NCBI GenBank assembly: GCA_009782475.1
Contig: WRIZ01000007.1
Span: forward strand, 1-64,000
DNA length: 64,000 nucleotides
Source: Oscillospiraceae bacterium
GTDB taxonomy: Bacteria; Bacillota; Clostridia; Oscillospirales; UBA929
Direction: 5' to 3'
In this document: piece after piece, positions 61,099-64,000 of the stretch
Numbering within the stretch: the stretch's first letter is position 1
Layout: each line of letters opens with the position of its first letter
Made by a program: the position numbers and the translations under genes
Notes under the pieces: generated by a model
What the model saw: only the letters and a program-made list of their open reading frames with translations
Database searches by the model: none
Told to the model about the DNA's origin: nothing

Positions 61099-61551
61099 TT
61101 ATTCACCGTCGTAATACTCCACGCCGCTGTCCAGTCGGTAGTTGTCATATATCCCGTCGGCTCTTACGCCCAGCTTTTTAGAATGGGGATAATATACGAT
61201 TTCCGGTCTGATATGAGTATCCACATCTAGATAGATTAGATCCTCCGTCTCCGAAGTGTTTGTGATTTTGTGCGCGCCCTCCTTCACAGCCGGGCAGACG
61301 ATGACGTCTCCCGCCGCAATAGGGCGGCGTTCCTCAAAGGTTTCCAAAACCCCGCTCCCGGAAATCACATAAAAAACCTCTTCGTTGGCGGTGTGGTAAT
61401 GAAAAGGATAGTTCGATTTGCCGGGTGACAGCGTATAAAACGCCGTTTTCATTTGACTGTACGACACTTCATGCATGGTATATTCATACTGGTTGTGTTC
61501 GTGGTGTTTGGGCGTGATTGTCTCTCTGTTAGTGATGATGATCTCGTTCAT
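61099..61551 (-). CDS. Cupin domain protein
   Basis: FHYHTANEEVFYVISGSGVLETFEERRPIAAGDVIVCPA. Confidence 0.88.
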   Translation of the reverse strand: MNEIIITNRETITPKHHEHNQYEYTMHEVSYSQMKTAFYTLSPGKSNYPFHYHTANEEVFYVISGSGVLETFEERRPIAAGDVIVCPAVKEGAHKITNTSETEDLIYLDVDTHIRPEIVYYPHSKKLGVRADGIYDNYRLDSGVEYYDGE

Positions 61552-61569
61552 TGTTTCATTTCCTTTCTA

Positions 61570-62055
61570 TTATATATCATTATTTTTATGGATAATTAGC
61601 CCTTTCATATGTTCCAGCGTCGCCGCGTCAGGATCGCGGAGCCGGATGACGAAATGCCCGCAAGTATGATGATACTTTTCTCCGCAAATCACGACGCTGT
61701 GACCGTCGCCGTTGTTGCACATATGAACGCATTTGGTGCAGGGATGAATCCCCGCGATGACCTTTTCTTTGATGTTTTCGTCATTGATAAACTCATTAAG
61801 GTACTCGTCGCGCTGCCCGGAAGGCCAGATATACCAAGACCCGTTATATAATTTCAGATAGCAGACCCGGACTTTACGATAGGTCGCCGACCATGAGTTG
61901 GCCGAGCCCCATTGAGGGTTCATTTTATTTGCCCTTAACCATGAGACGAAATCAAGGGCGTTTTTTAGATTTTCGCCTTTGAGATACCCATTTAGTACAT
62001 CTTCTATTTTGGGACGCACTTTCTTTTGCTCGCGGTACAAGGATTCACTATCCAT
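61570..62055 (-). CDS. Hypothetical protein with Cys/His cluster
   Basis: CTKCVHMCNNGDGHSVVICGEKYHHTCGHF. Confidence 0.6.
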   Translation of the reverse strand: MDSESLYREQKKVRPKIEDVLNGYLKGENLKNALDFVSWLRANKMNPQWGSANSWSATYRKVRVCYLKLYNGSWYIWPSGQRDEYLNEFINDENIKEKVIAGIHPCTKCVHMCNNGDGHSVVICGEKYHHTCGHFVIRLRDPDAATLEHMKGLIIHKNNDI

Positions 62056-62070
62056 CTTACCTGTCCCCCT

Positions 62071-62892
62071 TCAGCTTGATGATTGTAGCTCCACTCTCCA
62101 AATCCAATCCATGATCAGCGCGGCGAAAAGCGGTTCGTTGTCTATCTGTAAGTTATGCCCCGCGCAGTCCACCGCCGCGTACGTTGCCCTCGGAAACATT
62201 TCAACGAGCTTGAACGCGTCCGAGTACCCGACGGCTTGATCCTGCCGTCCCGTGATGATACAGGACGGTTTATGGAACGGGGCTGCCTTCAAGGAATGAT
62301 ACAAAGGAGGGTCGCAATCCCCGTTGAAGTAGTTGGACAGAAATTCTGTATCAGAAATCTGTATCCCCGACAGAATATCAGATTTATATCTGCGGTATGT
62401 CTCCGGGGCCGCGATCACGGCATACTCCAAAAACGCGGCTAAATCCGGGTCGTCTTCCGGCGAGCCCAGTTCCGGCGACTTCCAAATGATCTGTTTCTCA
62501 GGAAGGTTTTGCCGGTCTTGCGTCACACCGGGACAAAGCAGCGCGATGCCGTTGATCCGATCCGGCATTTGGGCGGTCAGCCCCAATGTCAGATACCCGC
62601 CGAATGATTCGCCGATCACTAGGAATTGCCCTTCGGGGAGTACGGCTTGTATAAATCCTGTGAGTATTTCCAATGTATGACGCGCGTTTTGAATCCACCG
62701 GGCCGACGGGGTCTTCCCCATTCCCGGCAAGTCCACATAAATCCTGCGGTAGCTCTGTGTTTGGCTGAATATCGGCTCCAAACATCCCGACATCAGGCGG
62801 TGATCGACCCAATAGCCGTGAATGCACAATACAGGCGTCCCTTCCCCGTATTCTTCGTAGTAAACGGGAAGTTCACGAACGGTACAGTTCAT
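62071..62892 (-). CDS. Alpha/beta hydrolase
   Basis: PVLCIHGYWVDHRLM; FLVIGESFGGYLTLGLTAQMPDRINGIALLCPG. Confidence 0.92.
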   Translation of the reverse strand: MNCTVRELPVYYEEYGEGTPVLCIHGYWVDHRLMSGCLEPIFSQTQSYRRIYVDLPGMGKTPSARWIQNARHTLEILTGFIQAVLPEGQFLVIGESFGGYLTLGLTAQMPDRINGIALLCPGVTQDRQNLPEKQIIWKSPELGSPEDDPDLAAFLEYAVIAAPETYRRYKSDILSGIQISDTEFLSNYFNGDCDPPLYHSLKAAPFHKPSCIITGRQDQAVGYSDAFKLVEMFPRATYAAVDCAGHNLQIDNEPLFAALIMDWIWRVELQSSS

Positions 62893-62893
62893 A

Positions 62894-64000
62894 TTACCCG
62901 TCCCCCTTCAGTTTAATGATTTGGTCACGCAACAGCGCGGCGTACTCGAACTCCAGCATCTGCGAGGCTTTCTTCATCTCGGCCTCGAGTTTCCGCAACA
63001 GCTCCAACCGTTCTTTTTCGGTCATTTGCGTTCCGTCCGCCTTCTTTTGTGCGTCCGGCTTCTTTGACATCTCGGGCAGGTCGCCCACCTTTTTGATGAT
63101 GGTTTTCGGAACGATGCCGTGTTCCGCGTTATGCGCCATTTGTATACCCCGGCGGCGGTCGGTTTCGCCGATGGCGCGGCGCATCGAGGGGGTGATGCTG
63201 TCGGCGTAGAGGATGACCCGGCCTTCGCTGTTGCGCGCCGCCCGCCCGATGATTTGGATCAAAGACGTTTCGCTTCGTAAAAAGCCCTCTTTGTCGGCGT
63301 CGAGGATGGCGACGAGCGACACCTCGGGCAAGTCAATGCCTTCGCGCAGCAAATTGATGCCGATCAGCACGTCGAAGACGCCCAGCCGCAGGTCGCGGAT
63401 CAGCTCGACCCGCTCCAAGGTGTCGATGCTGTGGTGCAGATACCGCACCTTGACGCCCAGCCGCTGGAAGTGCGCCGTCAGGTCTTCGGCCATCTTTTTG
63501 GTTAGGGTGGTGACCAGCGTCCGCTCTTTGCGTTCGGCGCGCTCGTTGATTTCATGCAGCAGATCGTCGATCTGCCCTTTAACGGGGCGGATGACCACTT
63601 CGGGGTCGATCAGCCCGGTCGGGCGGATGACTTGCTCCACGATTTGCCCGCTCCGCTCGCGCTCGTACGGCCCGGGCGTTGCCGAAACGTAGATGATTTG
63701 ATTGAGTTTATCGTTAAACTCCTCAAAATCGAGCGGGCGGTTGTCAAATGCCGACGGCAAGCGGAACCCGTAGTCGATCAGCACCGCCTTGCGGGAACGG
63801 TCGCCCTTGAACATGCCGCGTACTTGCGGCACGGTGACGTGCGATTCGTCGATCACCAGCAGAAAGTCTTCGGGGAAATAATCGAGCAGGGTAAACGGCG
63901 TAGAGCCGCGCGGCCGCCGGGAGAGGGGGCCGGAATAGTTTTCGATGCCGGAGCAGAACCCCAGCTCGCGGATTGATTCTATGTCATACAATGTGCGCTG
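62894..64000 (-). CDS. uvrB: Excinuclease ABC subunit B (5' part beyond the window)
   Basis: [61 protein letters not shown]-terminal UVR motif. Confidence 0.98.
   Translation of the reverse strand, partial: QRTLYDIESIRELGFCSGIENYSGPLSRRPRGSTPFTLLDYFPEDFLLVIDESHVTVPQVRGMFKGDRSRKAVLIDYGFRLPSAFDNRPLDFEEFNDKLNQIIYVSATPGPYERERSGQIVEQVIRPTGLIDPEVVIRPVKGQIDDLLHEINERAERKERTLVTTLTKKMAEDLTAHFQRLGVKVRYLHHSIDTLERVELIRDLRLGVFDVLIGINLLREGIDLPEVSLVAILDADKEGFLRSETSLIQIIGRAARNSEGRVILYADSITPSMRRAIGETDRRRGIQMAHNAEHGIVPKTIIKKVGDLPEMSKKPDAQKKADGTQMTEKERLELLRKLEAEMKKASQMLEFEYAALLRDQIIKLKGDG

Overview
About 64 kb of a Clostridia/Firmicutes-like chromosome. This is inferred from the protein families, the CIRCE box, the FMN riboswitch, YlmC/YmxH and YtaF-like sporulation proteins, and sigma-A promoters. 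From left to right it contains: a decayed tyrosine integrase next to tRNA-fMet and tRNA-Leu; an accessory patch (gene remnants, a probable type I toxin-antitoxin locus, a nucleotidyltransferase, a DUF4160/DUF2442 pair); groES-groEL under CIRCE; a serpin and a GH26 gene; an ABC-2 exporter; an arg operon (argG-H-C-J-B ... argD-F) split by an opposed DinJ/YoeB-like TA module; a cheR-cheB-cheD-SLT-flgB-flgC-fliE/F/G/H/I/J-motE run; NAD synthase; MazEF; a PIN-domain module; two GH10 xylanases; a Zn/Mn-type ABC transporter; recD2; a DUF368 gene; ribU with an FMN riboswitch; uvrA; and the 3' part of uvrB. The strongest unexplained signal is a structured element present twice on the minus strand: once between argJ and argB (20639-20718) and once inside the variable region of the FMN riboswitch (56163-56280). 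The two copies share conserved ends and show compensatory base changes in their closing stems, which suggests an undescribed structured RNA or mobile hairpin family. Second is a type I TA-like locus (3455-3751) with a perfect-consensus antisense promoter and an antisense terminator overlapping the 3' end of a 24-codon ORF. All calls come from reading the sequence and the supplied ORF translations; no database search was run.
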